DNA of 64,000 nt from Paraglaciecola chathamensis S18K6 (GCA_000314955.1 BAEM01000029.1:1-64000); one strand, 5' to 3'. Shown: positions 16,134 to 26,266, numbered from the stretch's first letter. Translations and numbers: made by a program. The notes: generated by a model from the sequence alone, not told the origin.

Positions 16134-18375
16134 TAGAGCGCCCCAAAATAACCAAAGCTTTATCATAGAAGGCGCTAGTTGTGCTAGCTGCGTCAGCAAA
16201 ATTGAAAAAGCGTTGCATAATGTGCAAGGAGTAGATGTTGTTGAAATGAACTTTGCGCAGCGGACCGTCAGTATTGATGGAAGCGCAGATGAAACGTCAA
16301 TCATACGCTCAGTACAAGATATCGGATATAACGCTAAACCGATGAACAGTGAGTCAGAGCAGGACGCCCTAGATGAAAAAGCACAAGCTGACGATGCCCA
16401 TTACAAGGTCTTAATGCGTAATATGTATATTGCCTTGTTGGTCGGCGTACCCTTGATGCTTTATGGCTTGTTTATAGGTGATATGAGCGTCAATACCTTT
16501 AATCAGCGTGCTGCCTGGTTTGTAGTGGGATTAATTACCCTCGGTGTAATGGTGCTAACCGGAAACCATTTTTATCGCGGGGCTTGGCAGTCATTCAAAA
16601 ACCACTCCGCAAATATGGATACCTTGATAGCCTTGGGAACGGGCACGGCTTGGGTATATTCCATGGTAGTGATTGTAGCGCCTGCATTATTACCTGAGAT
16701 GGCCCGCCATGTGTATTTCGAAGCGTCAGCCATGATTCTCGGGTTGATTAACCTTGGATTAGCATTTGAAGTTAAAGCACGTGGGCGCACCTCTGAAGCA
16801 ATCAAGCGTTTGATAGGTTTACAAGCGAAAACCGCGCGCATTGTCAAAGGAGATAAAGAACAAGATGTGAGTATTGAGGAGGTACAGCTAAACGATGTTA
16901 TTCGTGTACGTCCAGGCGAAAAAGTGCCTGTAGACGGAGAAATATGTGAAGGCAAAACGACTGTGGATGAATCCATGCTAACAGGCGAACCTATGCCCGT
17001 TAGTAAAACTTCCGGCGATAAAGTCGTTGCAGGTAGCATAAATAAAACCGGCAGTGTCCTTTTTAAAGCGACTCACGTGGGTAAAGACACAACCTTGTCG
17101 CATATTATTAATATGGTCAAACGTGCGCAAAATTCAAAACCATCGATCGGCCGATTAGCTGATGTTATATCAGGTTACTTCGTTCCGATCGTCATGATCT
17201 TAGCGGTGCTGTCAGGGTTAACGTGGCTGAACGTAGGGCCACAACCCACAATTGCTTATGCGATTATGGCTGTTACCACTGTGCTGATAATCGCGTGCCC
17301 TTGTGCTTTGGGACTGGCAACGCCTATGTCGATAATGGTTGGAATTGGTAAAGCTGCGGAAGCGGGTATTTTGATTCGAAACGGCGAAGCACTGCAAACC
17401 GCCTCACGGATTACGACCATGCTACTTGATAAAACAGGCACGATTACAAAAGGCACCCCAACGGTTACGGATGTCATATTGTTCAATGAACACAAAGAAA
17501 ATGACATTATGCCGCTAATTGCCAGCTTAGAAAGTGGCTCTGAACATCCATTAGCCGAAGCAATTGTAAGCTATGCACAAGACAAACAATATACAACCAG
17601 TCAAGTCAGTGATTTCGATGCTATTACAGGAAGAGGGGTGACGGGGGAGCTTAACGGCGAGCGATTATTGTTCGGTAATCAAGCCTTGATGAACCAATAC
17701 GACATAGATGTAAGCCGTGGGGTTGAACAAGCCCAAACATTGGCGAATGATGCTAAAACCCCTATGTACTTTGCCCGCGGCGATACGTTAACTGCCATTG
17801 TGGCTGTTTCAGATCCGATTAAATCCGACTCCGTTGATGCGATTGAGCGTCTTAAAAAGAAAGGTGTACATTTGGTGATGCTCACTGGTGACAATGAAGC
17901 CACAGCGAAAGCGGTGGCAAAGCGTGTCGGTATAGATGATTTTATCGCCCAAGTCATGCCTCAAGACAAAGTCAATGAAGTGGCGAAACACCAGCAAAAT
18001 GGTGAGATAGTCGGTATGACAGGCGATGGCATCAATGATGCGCCAGCTTTAGCGCAAGCAGATGTGGGTTTCGCAATTGGCACAGGTACCGATGTGGCTA
18101 TAGAAAGTGCTGATATCACCTTAATGCGCGGCTCATTACATGGCTTAGTTGATGCTCTGGCGATAAGCCAAGCCACCATTCGCAATATCAAACAAAACTT
18201 GTTAGGGGCGTTTATATACAACGTGGCGGGAATACCTATTGCGGCAGGGGTGTTATATCCGTTATTTGGCATTTTGCTCAACCCGGTTATAGCAGGCGCC
18301 GCTATGGCGGCCTCGTCATTAACTGTGGTCAGTAACGCCAACCGTTTACGCTTTTTTAAGGCGCAAAAACCGTAA
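16126..18375 (+). CDS. copA: Cu(+)-exporting P-type ATPase
   Basis: This 749-residue P1B-type ATPase pumps Cu(I) out of the cytoplasm. One N-terminal metal-binding domain carries Cys19 and Cys22 (GASCASC). The transmembrane ion motif is CPC in [10 protein letters not shown] (about residue 391), the phosphorylated Asp is in [14 protein letters not shown] (about 435), and the hinge is [21 protein letters not shown] 16126 has GAGGAG 7 nt upstream and overlaps the MerR gene; a longer frame from 16096 is not needed. The next gene is a membrane-anchored cupredoxin, a probable periplasmic copper acceptor. Confidence 0.95.
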   Translation: MSNRAPQNNQSFIIEGASCASCVSKIEKALHNVQGVDVVEMNFAQRTVSIDGSADETSIIRSVQDIGYNAKPMNSESEQDALDEKAQADDAHYKVLMRNMYIALLVGVPLMLYGLFIGDMSVNTFNQRAAWFVVGLITLGVMVLTGNHFYRGAWQSFKNHSANMDTLIALGTGTAWVYSMVVIVAPALLPEMARHVYFEASAMILGLINLGLAFEVKARGRTSEAIKRLIGLQAKTARIVKGDKEQDVSIEEVQLNDVIRVRPGEKVPVDGEICEGKTTVDESMLTGEPMPVSKTSGDKVVAGSINKTGSVLFKATHVGKDTTLSHIINMVKRAQNSKPSIGRLADVISGYFVPIVMILAVLSGLTWLNVGPQPTIAYAIMAVTTVLIIACPCALGLATPMSIMVGIGKAAEAGILIRNGEALQTASRITTMLLDKTGTITKGTPTVTDVILFNEHKENDIMPLIASLESGSEHPLAEAIVSYAQDKQYTTSQVSDFDAITGRGVTGELNGERLLFGNQALMNQYDIDVSRGVEQAQTLANDAKTPMYFARGDTLTAIVAVSDPIKSDSVDAIERLKKKGVHLVMLTGDNEATAKAVAKRVGIDDFIAQVMPQDKVNEVAKHQQNGEIVGMTGDGINDAPALAQADVGFAIGTGTDVAIESADITLMRGSLHGLVDALAISQATIRNIKQNLLGAFIYNVAGIPIAAGVLYPLFGILLNPVIAGAAMAASSLTVVSNANRLRFFKAQKP

Positions 18376-18411
18376 ACAACTAACTTTGATTTACCAGAAG
18401 GAGGGTAAGTG

Positions 18412-18765
18412 ATGCTTTACGTAAATGTACTAGGAATAGCGTTAATTGCAGCAATTGTTTGGTGGTTCTGGTTATACAAACCGCAGCAAGTCGTATCGAA
18501 TAATAACCAAGTAAATATTGTTGTTAATCATGGTGTATATCAACCAAGCGATATTCAAGTAAAAGCGGGTGAAAAGGTAAATCTGCGTTTTGACCGACAA
18601 GACTCAGCGCCTTGTGCCGAAATGGTGATATTTCCTCAGTTAGATATCAGTCAAGAACTGTCAATGGGAACAAACAACCAGCTAGAACTCCCTGCACTTG
18701 ATAGGGGCGAATATGACTTTCATTGTCAGATGAAAATGTACACAGGTAAGTTAATCGCTGAATAG
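18412..18765 (+). CDS. Membrane-anchored cupredoxin-like protein
   Basis: This 117-residue protein has an N-terminal hydrophobic anchor (VLGIALIAAIVWWFWLY) and a plastocyanin-like beta fold. Potential copper ligands are the Cys in DSAPCAEMVIFP and the Cys, His and Met residues in DFHCQMKMYTGKL. AAGGAGGG lies 6 nt before ATG 18412. It is the last gene of the MerR-copA operon, 36 nt after copA, and probably receives or buffers exported copper in the periplasm. Confidence 0.82.
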   Translation: MLYVNVLGIALIAAIVWWFWLYKPQQVVSNNNQVNIVVNHGVYQPSDIQVKAGEKVNLRFDRQDSAPCAEMVIFPQLDISQELSMGTNNQLELPALDRGEYDFHCQMKMYTGKLIAE

Positions 18766-18845
18766 TCTTGTTTGTGCGTTCGGTTTCATATTTACGCTAG
18801 GGTAGTGCCATACACATAATTCAGAGCGGTAAAAATAACGACGCG

Positions 18846-19274
18846 TTAAAAGGTAGGGGTATGCAACTGCGTGCTGCGCGTTTGACTCAAGAGTGACTTT
18901 ACTTGTCGAACTAGCATGTGTTCGACGTAAGGCTTCTCAATGAAATCAATAGCGTTTGCACGCATCGCCCGTACAGCGGTAGGAATATCACTTGAGCTCG
19001 CAAGAATAATTGTCGGGATATATATTTCACGATCTGCCATCTGTTCTAGCAGGGCAATACCACTCGCTTTTTTATCTTCTAAATGTGCCTCAAGTAACAG
19101 GCAAGCTGCTTGCGCATTAATATCATGTTGTAAAAAGCGTTTTGCACTGGGGAAGTTTTCAATTTGTGCCCCTAATGGCGCCAATAACTCAGTAAGTGCA
19201 GAACGGCCCTTTCGTTGATGATCGACTAAATAAATAATCGGTAATCTCGTGTGATTAATATGATGGTTGAACAT
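18846..19274 (-). CDS. Stand-alone pseudo-receiver protein, FixJ-like
   Basis: This protein of about 142 residues is a single receiver-like domain that aligns to FixJ receivers (PTAVRAMRANAIDFIEKPY). The phospho-acceptor Asp is replaced by Glu (ACLLLEAHL where FixJ has a TDVRMP-type motif), and the acidic pair is reduced to YLVDHQ. It has no DNA-binding domain. It may mimic the phosphorylated state or titrate the neighbouring kinase. The start is uncertain: ATG 19274 is used, TTG 19310 is possible. It lies 107 bp downstream of the FixJ-like gene, on the same strand. Confidence 0.7.
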   Translation of the reverse strand: MFNHHINHTRLPIIYLVDHQRKGRSALTELLAPLGAQIENFPSAKRFLQHDINAQAACLLLEAHLEDKKASGIALLEQMADREIYIPTIILASSSDIPTAVRAMRANAIDFIEKPYVEHMLVRQVKSLLSQTRSTQLHTPTF

Positions 19275-19417
19275 TGACGCTTTAAGTTGATTAATATACC
19301 AAGCTAACAATATACCGTTCGAAGATAGGTGAGTTGCGCTGGATCAAAGAATCAATACATCAGCATACAAATAATACTGTCACTGTCACCGTAACTGTTA
19401 TTGTTACTTTTATCTTT

Positions 19418-20056
19418 TTATTCTTTCGTTAACAGCAACGTCATCAATTCCGCTAAAGATTTGACACGCATCTTTTCCATCATGTTTGCACGATGAATCT
19501 CAATGGTTCGTTGGCTTAAATTAAGCTCGTTGGCAATGGTTTTATTGAGTAGGCCTGCTACGACGCGTTCCATCACTTCGTTTTCACGTGCGGTGAGTGA
19601 CTCACATCTTTGTGCTACATCGAGTGAATGAGAAGCCCGTTTTTGTGCGGTTTTATTTAATGTCAGCGCATGGTGAATACAGTCAAGCAGTTCCTGTTCA
19701 CGAAAAGGTTTTTGAATAAACTCTATCGCTCCTTTTTTCATTGCCTCTACCGCCATAGGCACATCTCCATGGCCGGTAATAAAAATAATCGGTAAAGGGC
19801 ACTTAAGCGCCTCCAAGCGCTGTTGACATTCCATGCCGCTCATACCGGGCATGCGAATATCCAATACGATGCAACCACTTAATTGTTGAATACTGTTACC
19901 CTCATGAGCGGTTAGAAAGGACTGGGCATTTGGGTATATGGCATTTTTAATATCGACAGAATCAAGCAGCATGCTTAAAGAGTCTAACACCGCCTCATCA
20001 TCATCAATGATGTGTACAACCTGCTCAAAACTAAGAGGGGGTTTGCTATCTTTCAT
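19418..20056 (-). CDS. fixJ: FixJ-family response regulator
   Basis: This 212-residue regulator has a receiver (VVHIIDDDEAVLDSL, phospho-Asp66 in IVLDIRMPGMSG, KPF) and a LuxR-type HTH (LTARENEVMERVVAG, SQRTIEIHRANMMEKM). It follows the FixL-like kinase by 4 nt, so the two form an operon and a cognate pair. FixJ-type regulators switch on low-oxygen or respiratory genes; the targets here are unknown. Confidence 0.9.
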   Translation of the reverse strand: MKDSKPPLSFEQVVHIIDDDEAVLDSLSMLLDSVDIKNAIYPNAQSFLTAHEGNSIQQLSGCIVLDIRMPGMSGMECQQRLEALKCPLPIIFITGHGDVPMAVEAMKKGAIEFIQKPFREQELLDCIHHALTLNKTAQKRASHSLDVAQRCESLTARENEVMERVVAGLLNKTIANELNLSQRTIEIHRANMMEKMRVKSLAELMTLLLTKE

Positions 20057-20060
20057 TGTT

Positions 20061-21245
20061 TTATTCGTCTTCGCTGTAACTGGTTATTTGTGGCTTTGCC
20101 GGTAGGGTAAAGCTAAATATGCTACCTTTCGGTTTACCGGGTGTGTGCTTAAGTTCACCGCCGTGAGATTGAATAATAGACTGGCATATGGGTAACCCCA
20201 TCCCCATCCCTGATGGTTTCGTCGTAAAAAACGGATGAAACAGACGTTCAGCGTTTTGTGCTGAAATCCCATAACCTGTATCGATAACGCTAATTTCAAG
20301 GTATTGCTCGTTGAGCCATCGAGTATCAATCACCACCGGATCAGTGGGTTGCTCTTCCATTGCATCTATGGCATTGCGAATAAGGTTAAACAATACCTGC
20401 TGTATCTGTATCTGATCAATCATTAGAAAAGGGGCGGGGGATGAATTTAGCGTGACTTCGATACCATGATCTAGCAATCGTGTATCAACTTTAGCCAAGT
20501 CGATTGTTTCTTCAATTAACGCATTAAAATCAACATAGTCTCGTTCTGAATTACGCTTTTTAACGAAGGCCCTCAATCGACGAATGACTTCTCCTGCTCT
20601 GAGTGCTTGGTGGCTAATTTTTTCTAACGCGCTGGTTAACTTCTGCTGCTGAAGTGAATGTAAACCTTCGCCACTTGAACGCACTAACATGTTTTTACAC
20701 GCTTGAGCATAACTACTAACGGCAGACAATGGTTGGTTGATTTCATGTGCAATACCCGCTGCCATTTCTCCCATCGTGCTCAAGCGCGTGACATGTGCTA
20801 GTTTTTCTCGGCTTGCTATCGCATCAGAACGGGCTTTTACTTGTTCAGATATGTCGCGAATAATTCCTACAAACTGTTTATGGCTGGAGTCTTTCACTTC
20901 TCCAACCGATAATTCTATTGGAAAGACCTTGCCGTTCTTTTTACACGCTCTGACTTCGCGGCCGATGCCGATGATTTTTGCGTGATTTGTTTTCATATAG
21001 TTATCAAGATACTTATCGTGTTCTTCTTGATAAGGCGCTGGCATTAATATCTTTACATTTTTACCTAGTACTTCTTCAACTGAATAACCAAACATACGCT
21101 GTGCGGCAGCGTTAAATAATTCAATTCCACCTTTGTGATCAATGATAATCATGGCATCAACGGCGGCATCCAATAACGCGTTTAACTGTGCATTAGCATC
21201 TATCGCTGACTGAGCGGAAGAGGGTTGATTAATAGGGTCTGTCAC
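20061..21245 (-). CDS. fixL: FixL-like PAS sensor histidine kinase
   Basis: This 394-residue soluble kinase has one PAS domain (about residues 15-135) closely like FixL (NVKILMPAPYQEEHDKYL, KIIGIGREVRACKKNGK), a HisKA domain with the phospho-His in AGIAHEINQPLSAV, and a HATPase domain (VIDTGYGISAQ, PSGMGMGLPICQSI). Recalled alignment puts Lys90 where Bradyrhizobium FixL has heme-ligand His200; His88 sits two residues earlier. The downstream Arg96 (Arg206 equivalent) is kept. Heme binding is thus doubtful. It has no membrane helix and is followed 4 nt later by the FixJ-like gene. Confidence 0.88.
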   Translation of the reverse strand: MTDPINQPSSAQSAIDANAQLNALLDAAVDAMIIIDHKGGIELFNAAAQRMFGYSVEEVLGKNVKILMPAPYQEEHDKYLDNYMKTNHAKIIGIGREVRACKKNGKVFPIELSVGEVKDSSHKQFVGIIRDISEQVKARSDAIASREKLAHVTRLSTMGEMAAGIAHEINQPLSAVSSYAQACKNMLVRSSGEGLHSLQQQKLTSALEKISHQALRAGEVIRRLRAFVKKRNSERDYVDFNALIEETIDLAKVDTRLLDHGIEVTLNSSPAPFLMIDQIQIQQVLFNLIRNAIDAMEEQPTDPVVIDTRWLNEQYLEISVIDTGYGISAQNAERLFHPFFTTKPSGMGMGLPICQSIIQSHGGELKHTPGKPKGSIFSFTLPAKPQITSYSEDE

Positions 21246-21547
21246 TTAAATACTTGTTCCTGTCAGCTGAAATAGTATAGCCCTAGGCCTATACGTACTC
21301 GTTGATAGGAATCGAAGGGCTTTAAATGACAAAATTAACCAATATTCGTTGTTTTTAACAGGTTTATTTAGCGATAGTAACTGGCTTTGTCGCTTACTCA
21401 TATTTACCATACAGAAATTCATTGATGAAACGCCAACGACTCAGCTATTGCGCTTTTCTGGGGCTTTTTCTGAGCCTTTCTTGCAAATACTTTCTGCGTA
21501 ATTTTCCTGCACATTCATTAGCTTAAATACATGTATTGAAGCTCACA
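21246..21547. other. Gap upstream of the FixLJ-like operon
   Basis: These 302 bases lie upstream of the FixL-like gene and downstream of the stress-protein gene. A near-match to the FNR box lies at 21302-21315. No small gene is seen. Confidence 0.35.
21302..21315 (-). promoter_or_regulatory. Candidate FNR/CRP-family box before fixLJ
   Basis: TTGATAGGAATCGA matches TTGAT-N4-ATCAA at 9 of 10 fixed positions, about 56 bp upstream of the FixL-like start. One or two such matches are expected by chance in 64 kb, so only its position makes it interesting. Confidence 0.3.
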
Positions 21548-22429
21548 CTAGGGTTGTATTATTAGGACATCTGTTTTTAACAGTGTCAGAACATTTTCGG
21601 CTGTGTTTCCCAGTATCTTGGCTTTTAGACCTTTGCGACCGACACTGCCCATTATCACTAGAGCCGCGCCTATATCAGATGCAACGCTAGGTACGATTTT
21701 ATCTGGGTAGCCTGATTTTATATGAATATTCTTTTCAGCTATCTTAGCCTCGCCAAACATCTGCTTAATCTTAGGGATATACTTTTCCTTTGCCTCTCGT
21801 AACGACTTGCTCTTATTGATTAAACCGAGATCCTTTAACACAGGTGACAGTGCCAATCCGAAACAAACATGCAGCGTCATATTATTAGCTTTAGCCAATT
21901 TTATACCCGCATCTATCACTTTTTGATTTAACGCTTGTTTGGTTTTTTTGCTTGATGCCAGATCCAGAGTGACCATAATCGATTGCTTCTTTCGCCATTT
22001 TTTATCTGCCACTAACAGCAAGGGCGCACTACCATTTCGTAGCAAATGCCAATCAGTAGGGACATAAAAAGCATCTTCACTACGATGCCCCGTCTTAATG
22101 ATTAAATCATATTGATGGTCAGCACAGTGTTGGGTAACCCAGCCAGCAATATCTTTGCTCCACACCATTTCATCCGTGGTTGACGATGGTAAAGACGACT
22201 CCGCAACCGTTTCATCTAACCATGCTTGGCTTGTCTGAATAATTTTCTGTTTAGCATTATCTAATTCTTGCTTAGGCGTATTATCCGCTAAAATCGATAA
22301 GCGCTCATAACAGAAACCTGCAACATGCACCGATGCATTAAACTGACTCGCTAATATTGCCCCGTGGCCCACTGCTTTTTGCAATGACTCCTTACGATCG
22401 GCAATCACTAATATGTGGCTAACATTCAC
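21548..22429 (-). CDS. uspE: Tandem universal stress protein, UspE-like
   Basis: This protein of about 293 residues has two UspA domains (about residues 1-140 and 150-293). The second keeps the nucleotide-loop pattern in VIMGSVGRKGLKAKILGNTA. I use GTG 22429 because AAGGAG lies 7 nt upstream; the frame from 22456 begins upstream of that site. UspE-type proteins act in stress survival and growth arrest. Its position beside FNR- and FixLJ-like genes fits the low-oxygen stress regulons seen in many proteobacteria. Confidence 0.85.
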   Translation of the reverse strand: MNVSHILVIADRKESLQKAVGHGAILASQFNASVHVAGFCYERLSILADNTPKQELDNAKQKIIQTSQAWLDETVAESSLPSSTTDEMVWSKDIAGWVTQHCADHQYDLIIKTGHRSEDAFYVPTDWHLLRNGSAPLLLVADKKWRKKQSIMVTLDLASSKKTKQALNQKVIDAGIKLAKANNMTLHVCFGLALSPVLKDLGLINKSKSLREAKEKYIPKIKQMFGEAKIAEKNIHIKSGYPDKIVPSVASDIGAALVIMGSVGRKGLKAKILGNTAENVLTLLKTDVLIIQP

Positions 22430-22783
22430 AGTATTACTCCTTATTCCATAGACCAAATTATTGATTAGTACTCACCATATTAGCCTAAGGTTTAGGCCTA
22501 ACGAATGATGTAAAACAAGTTTTTAGTCAAAAACTGCTTTCATCTTAACAAGTGTATGACGCGGTAAATATATGTACCGGAATTTACTTGCTTTTTCTCG
22601 ACATTATCCTCAATGTTATTCATAAAGTTACGGTTTGGCCGATAACGTTTTAGATAACCGAAACAGTACAATCAAATTTGCCATTTTTGTGGCGTTATTA
22701 GACTAAAGTATATACGCTATAAGCGTGACGTTATTCGGCATACAAGCCGTTGATATATATTAGGAATACAAAAGGACCACTTG
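22430..22783. other. Divergent promoter region, usp and dCACHE kinase
   Basis: This 354-bp gap contains the two divergent promoter regions. I see AT-rich stretches but no clear operator, hairpin or small gene. Confidence 0.35.
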
Positions 22784-25700
22784 ATGGCGCAAGCTAGCTC
22801 TTCTATTCGTACAGGGTTCAAATTTCATAAACATGCTTTGTTAATTACCCTTGTTTCTATTTTGCTCCTTTTTGCAGCAGCCGTTGCAGTTTTTGAATCA
22901 CAATTAAGTCAGTCAGTCACGAGCGAATTAAAAAGCACGTTATCCACTGCGGGGGATCAAATTAACCTTCAGGTTCAGGAAAACATTGATAACTATCGCC
23001 ATGATTTAAGGTTTCTACATGCCACACCACCCGTCAGTGGTCTACCTCGCGCATTAGAAAATAACGGTATTGATCCGTTCGATAGCGCAACGGCCCAACA
23101 ATGGCAAACGCGCTTAGAGTCTACCTTCGCCGCATTCTTACACAGCAACAGTGAGTACGATCAACTTAGGATAATCAGCGCAGATGAGCGTGCAATGGAA
23201 CTCGTACGGGTCGATCGCGTAGATGGTAAAATTGAAGTTGTTCCACCTGAACATTTACAAAGCAAACGCAACAGTGAATATGCCCAAAGAAGTGCTAAGC
23301 TTGCTCCCGGCGAAATTTATATGTCGAGAATTTCGTTAAATCGCGAATTCGGAAAGTTAGACTTTCCTTATCGCCCTATGCTTCGCTTATCGCTACCCAT
23401 TTTTGACGATAACGGAGGTCGTTTTGGCTTTTTAATTGTCAACATTAATGCCCGTAAACTTTTGGATTCAATAAAAAATGTCCCTGAAGAGCCAAACTAT
23501 TTAATTTTGACCGACAGCGATGGCTACTTCCTGGTGACACCTAATAATGACCACCAATACAGTCGTGATTTGGCACGCGATTATAAATGGGACACCGTCT
23601 TTAAACACAATAGTACCTTAGCCGATCATTTTACTCAGGTGGGTTTTACCGAGGATGATAGCGAAAATTATTATGTGTTACGTCGTAAAATATTAGTCAC
23701 CGGAGATGTAGAAAGCGGCTTTCTATTCGCCAATCTTATGGCTCCAGAAACCTATGTCCACTCAATTGAAATGCAGCGACGCACGACTGTTTATGCATTT
23801 TTGTGTTCGATCACAGCTATTATGCTCATCGTACTGAGCTTTTTTAATCGCAGCGCGAGAAAAAGCCAACAACTGGCAGACGAAAGAGCACAATCAGCGG
23901 CTATTGTAAGCGCCTCTCAAGATGCCATCATCAGTGTGTCTGTCACGGGCGAGGTGATGAGTTGGAATTATGCCGCCGAGTCGTTGCTAGAACTCAGTGC
24001 TCAATCTGCTATTGGAAACTCCCTTATTGAACTCAGTGTATTTGACGATGTAGAGCTAGGGGATATTTTCGAGAAGCTGTCAGACAAAAATACCCAATTG
24101 AATGCAGAAACTCAAATTGACACCAAAGAGGGCAGCCAGCGATATTTAGCCCTGTCTTTTTCATCTATCTCTAATGACGATGGTGAAGTGAAAGGCATTG
24201 CAATTATCGCCCGTAATGTGACTAATGAACGTATAGCCGATGAAAAAATCAAACAAGCTAACGCCGAATTAGAAGAAAAGGTCGCGGTACGAACCGTAGA
24301 GCTACAAAAAGCAAGTCGTGTTAAAAGCGCCTTTATTTCAAATATTAGTCATGAAATGCGCACTCCGTTAAACGGCATTATTGGCACATTGAATTTAGTT
24401 AAGCGCGAACCCCTAACTGATAACCAACAACGTTATATTGAAATGACAGAGGTCAGTGTCAATACCTTGTCCACTTTGGTGAATGATGTTTTAGATCTAT
24501 CTAAAATTGAAGCTGGCAAACTCGACTTAGATTTCAAGTCATTTAACCCGATTAATTTGATTGAAAGTCTGTGTGGCAGCATGGCGGTTAAAGCCCAAGA
24601 AAAGGGCTTGGAATTTGTTATCGATGTATCGCGATTAGATTGTGTCTCTATGGTGAGTGATCCCCATAGGTTCTCTCAGATCATGACGAATTTAGTCAAC
24701 AATGCGATTAAATTTACCGAAAAAGGCTATATAAAAGTCTCTGCTTACACGCAACAAACGGACTCAGGAAGCGTAATTTTGCATTGTGCGATTGAAGACT
24801 CCGGTACCGGTATCGCCAAAGAAAACCAACACAAATTGTTTAGCGCATTCTCACAAGAAGACAGCAGCATTGCTTCTAAACATGGGGGAACTGGCCTGGG
24901 GCTGTCTATATGCCGCCAGTTGGTCACGCTTTTAAATGGCGATGTGCGCTTTGAATCTGAGAAAAATAAAGGCAGTACGTTTTACTTCTCTATTAGTTCT
25001 GATCTAAAACAATGTAAAATTGCAGCTCCACAGAAGCAACTAATCAACACGTCCAGTGTGGTATTGATCGAGCAAGATGAGCTCTATCAAAGTACCTGTC
25101 GCATGATAGAAACCTTGGGGGGTGAAATCATCGCCCGTGATGATTTCACCCATGCCTTTGCTCAAACACCAGCGGATACATCTTTTTTACCTGATTATTT
25201 TGTTGTCGATCAACAGCACCCGTTTTTACTAAAACTTGATAACGCATGGACAAAAACCATTAATATTAACAATGGTGCAGCCAAAGTCGTGTTACTTAAG
25301 CGAGATGGAGAGCCAACAGCTTGGCTGGAAAATATCAAACCTACCGTATTGACCAAGCCAATATTGCGCTCAGAATTTATCCAAAAAATGGCGCTGTTGA
25401 ATCCGGACGAAACCGCTTTAGCACAGCACGATATGGAACAAGCAAAAGCACAGGCCAAATTTGATACGGCCCACCCTGATGTTCAAAAGATTAAAGGTGC
25501 CAGATTACTCATCGTAGATGACAATGAAATCAATATTGAAGTCGCTAAAGGTATTCTAGCGGGCTTGCCCATAACACTGCTTCAGGCAACCAACGGCAAA
25601 GAAGCACTGCAACAACTTATTTTAGCTGAGCGCAGAGGCGAAGCGGTCCATTGTGTATTGATGGACTGTCAAATGCCGATCATGAATGGTTATGAAGCCA

Positions 25701-25906
25701 GCCAGAAAATCAGAAAAGGTGAGGCAGGGGAGTCGTATACAAATATGCCCATTATCGCCATGACTGCTAATGCAATGCTAGGTGAACGGAATAAATGCTT
25801 AAGTGCAGGCATGAGTGATTATCTAACTAAGCCCGTCAACGAAGTGACAATGAAAGAAAAAGTCACTAAGTGGACGTTATCTGTGTATCACGCGGCGCAA
25901 GGCTAG
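22784..25906 (+). CDS. Hybrid histidine kinase with dCACHE and PAS sensors
   Basis: This 1040-residue kinase has a TM helix (about residues 17-37), a large periplasmic dCACHE-type sensor (about 40-330), a second TM helix, a PAS domain (about 365-485), a coiled coil, HisKA with phospho-His523 (NISHEMRTPLNG), HATPase (HGGTGLGLSICRQL), a degenerate receiver-like linker (about 745-880), and a C-terminal receiver with phospho-Asp961 (VLMDCQMPIMNGYE, LTKPV). ATG 22784 has AAGGA upstream. No output domain is present, so it hands phosphate to another protein. dCACHE suggests a small-molecule ligand. It is convergent with the BigR-like gene. Confidence 0.88.
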   Translation: MAQASSSIRTGFKFHKHALLITLVSILLLFAAAVAVFESQLSQSVTSELKSTLSTAGDQINLQVQENIDNYRHDLRFLHATPPVSGLPRALENNGIDPFDSATAQQWQTRLESTFAAFLHSNSEYDQLRIISADERAMELVRVDRVDGKIEVVPPEHLQSKRNSEYAQRSAKLAPGEIYMSRISLNREFGKLDFPYRPMLRLSLPIFDDNGGRFGFLIVNINARKLLDSIKNVPEEPNYLILTDSDGYFLVTPNNDHQYSRDLARDYKWDTVFKHNSTLADHFTQVGFTEDDSENYYVLRRKILVTGDVESGFLFANLMAPETYVHSIEMQRRTTVYAFLCSITAIMLIVLSFFNRSARKSQQLADERAQSAAIVSASQDAIISVSVTGEVMSWNYAAESLLELSAQSAIGNSLIELSVFDDVELGDIFEKLSDKNTQLNAETQIDTKEGSQRYLALSFSSISNDDGEVKGIAIIARNVTNERIADEKIKQANAELEEKVAVRTVELQKASRVKSAFISNISHEMRTPLNGIIGTLNLVKREPLTDNQQRYIEMTEVSVNTLSTLVNDVLDLSKIEAGKLDLDFKSFNPINLIESLCGSMAVKAQEKGLEFVIDVSRLDCVSMVSDPHRFSQIMTNLVNNAIKFTEKGYIKVSAYTQQTDSGSVILHCAIEDSGTGIAKENQHKLFSAFSQEDSSIASKHGGTGLGLSICRQLVTLLNGDVRFESEKNKGSTFYFSISSDLKQCKIAAPQKQLINTSSVVLIEQDELYQSTCRMIETLGGEIIARDDFTHAFAQTPADTSFLPDYFVVDQQHPFLLKLDNAWTKTININNGAAKVVLLKRDGEPTAWLENIKPTVLTKPILRSEFIQKMALLNPDETALAQHDMEQAKAQAKFDTAHPDVQKIKGARLLIVDDNEINIEVAKGILAGLPITLLQATNGKEALQQLILAERRGEAVHCVLMDCQMPIMNGYEASQKIRKGEAGESYTNMPIIAMTANAMLGERNKCLSAGMSDYLTKPVNEVTMKEKVTKWTLSVYHAAQG

Positions 25907-25963
25907 TTTGTTTACGTTGTAGCACATGTTTACCGACAGAGTGTTGTCGATTATATCGGCAAG

Positions 25964-26266
25964 TTAATCTTGGGCAGTGCAATACAACGTATACAAGGTA
26001 TCAATAATGGCTTTTACTTCTTTACTGGCCAAGGAGTAGTAAATGGTTTGCGCCTCTCGCCTTGTTACCACAAGGTTCTCTCGACGCAAACCGGCCAAAT
26101 GTTGAGACAAACTTGACTGCGCAATAGTGACTTGTTCATTTAATTCTGATACCGACATTTCACCTCTACTTAATAAACACAACAGCAACAACCTATGTTG
26201 ATTGGCCATGGCTTTTAATAGAGTGGCTGCCTCTTGGGCATTATCACGCATTTCTTCAAGGTTCAT
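25964..26266 (-). CDS. bigR: ArsR-family repressor, BigR/SqrR-like
   Basis: This 100-residue winged-helix repressor keeps the BigR/SqrR pattern: ANQHRLLLLCLLSRGEMSV, the recognition helix QSSLSQHLAGLRRENLV, and a late Cys in TLYTLYC. The two Cys (in LLLC and LYC) match the redox pair that forms a sulfur bridge with persulfides. ATG 26266 matches the usual family start; the frame extends to 26287. Its start overlaps the end of the upstream YeeE gene, so it ends a three-gene operon and probably represses it until reactive sulfur appears. Confidence 0.85.
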   Translation of the reverse strand: MNLEEMRDNAQEAATLLKAMANQHRLLLLCLLSRGEMSVSELNEQVTIAQSSLSQHLAGLRRENLVVTRREAQTIYYSLASKEVKAIIDTLYTLYCTAQD

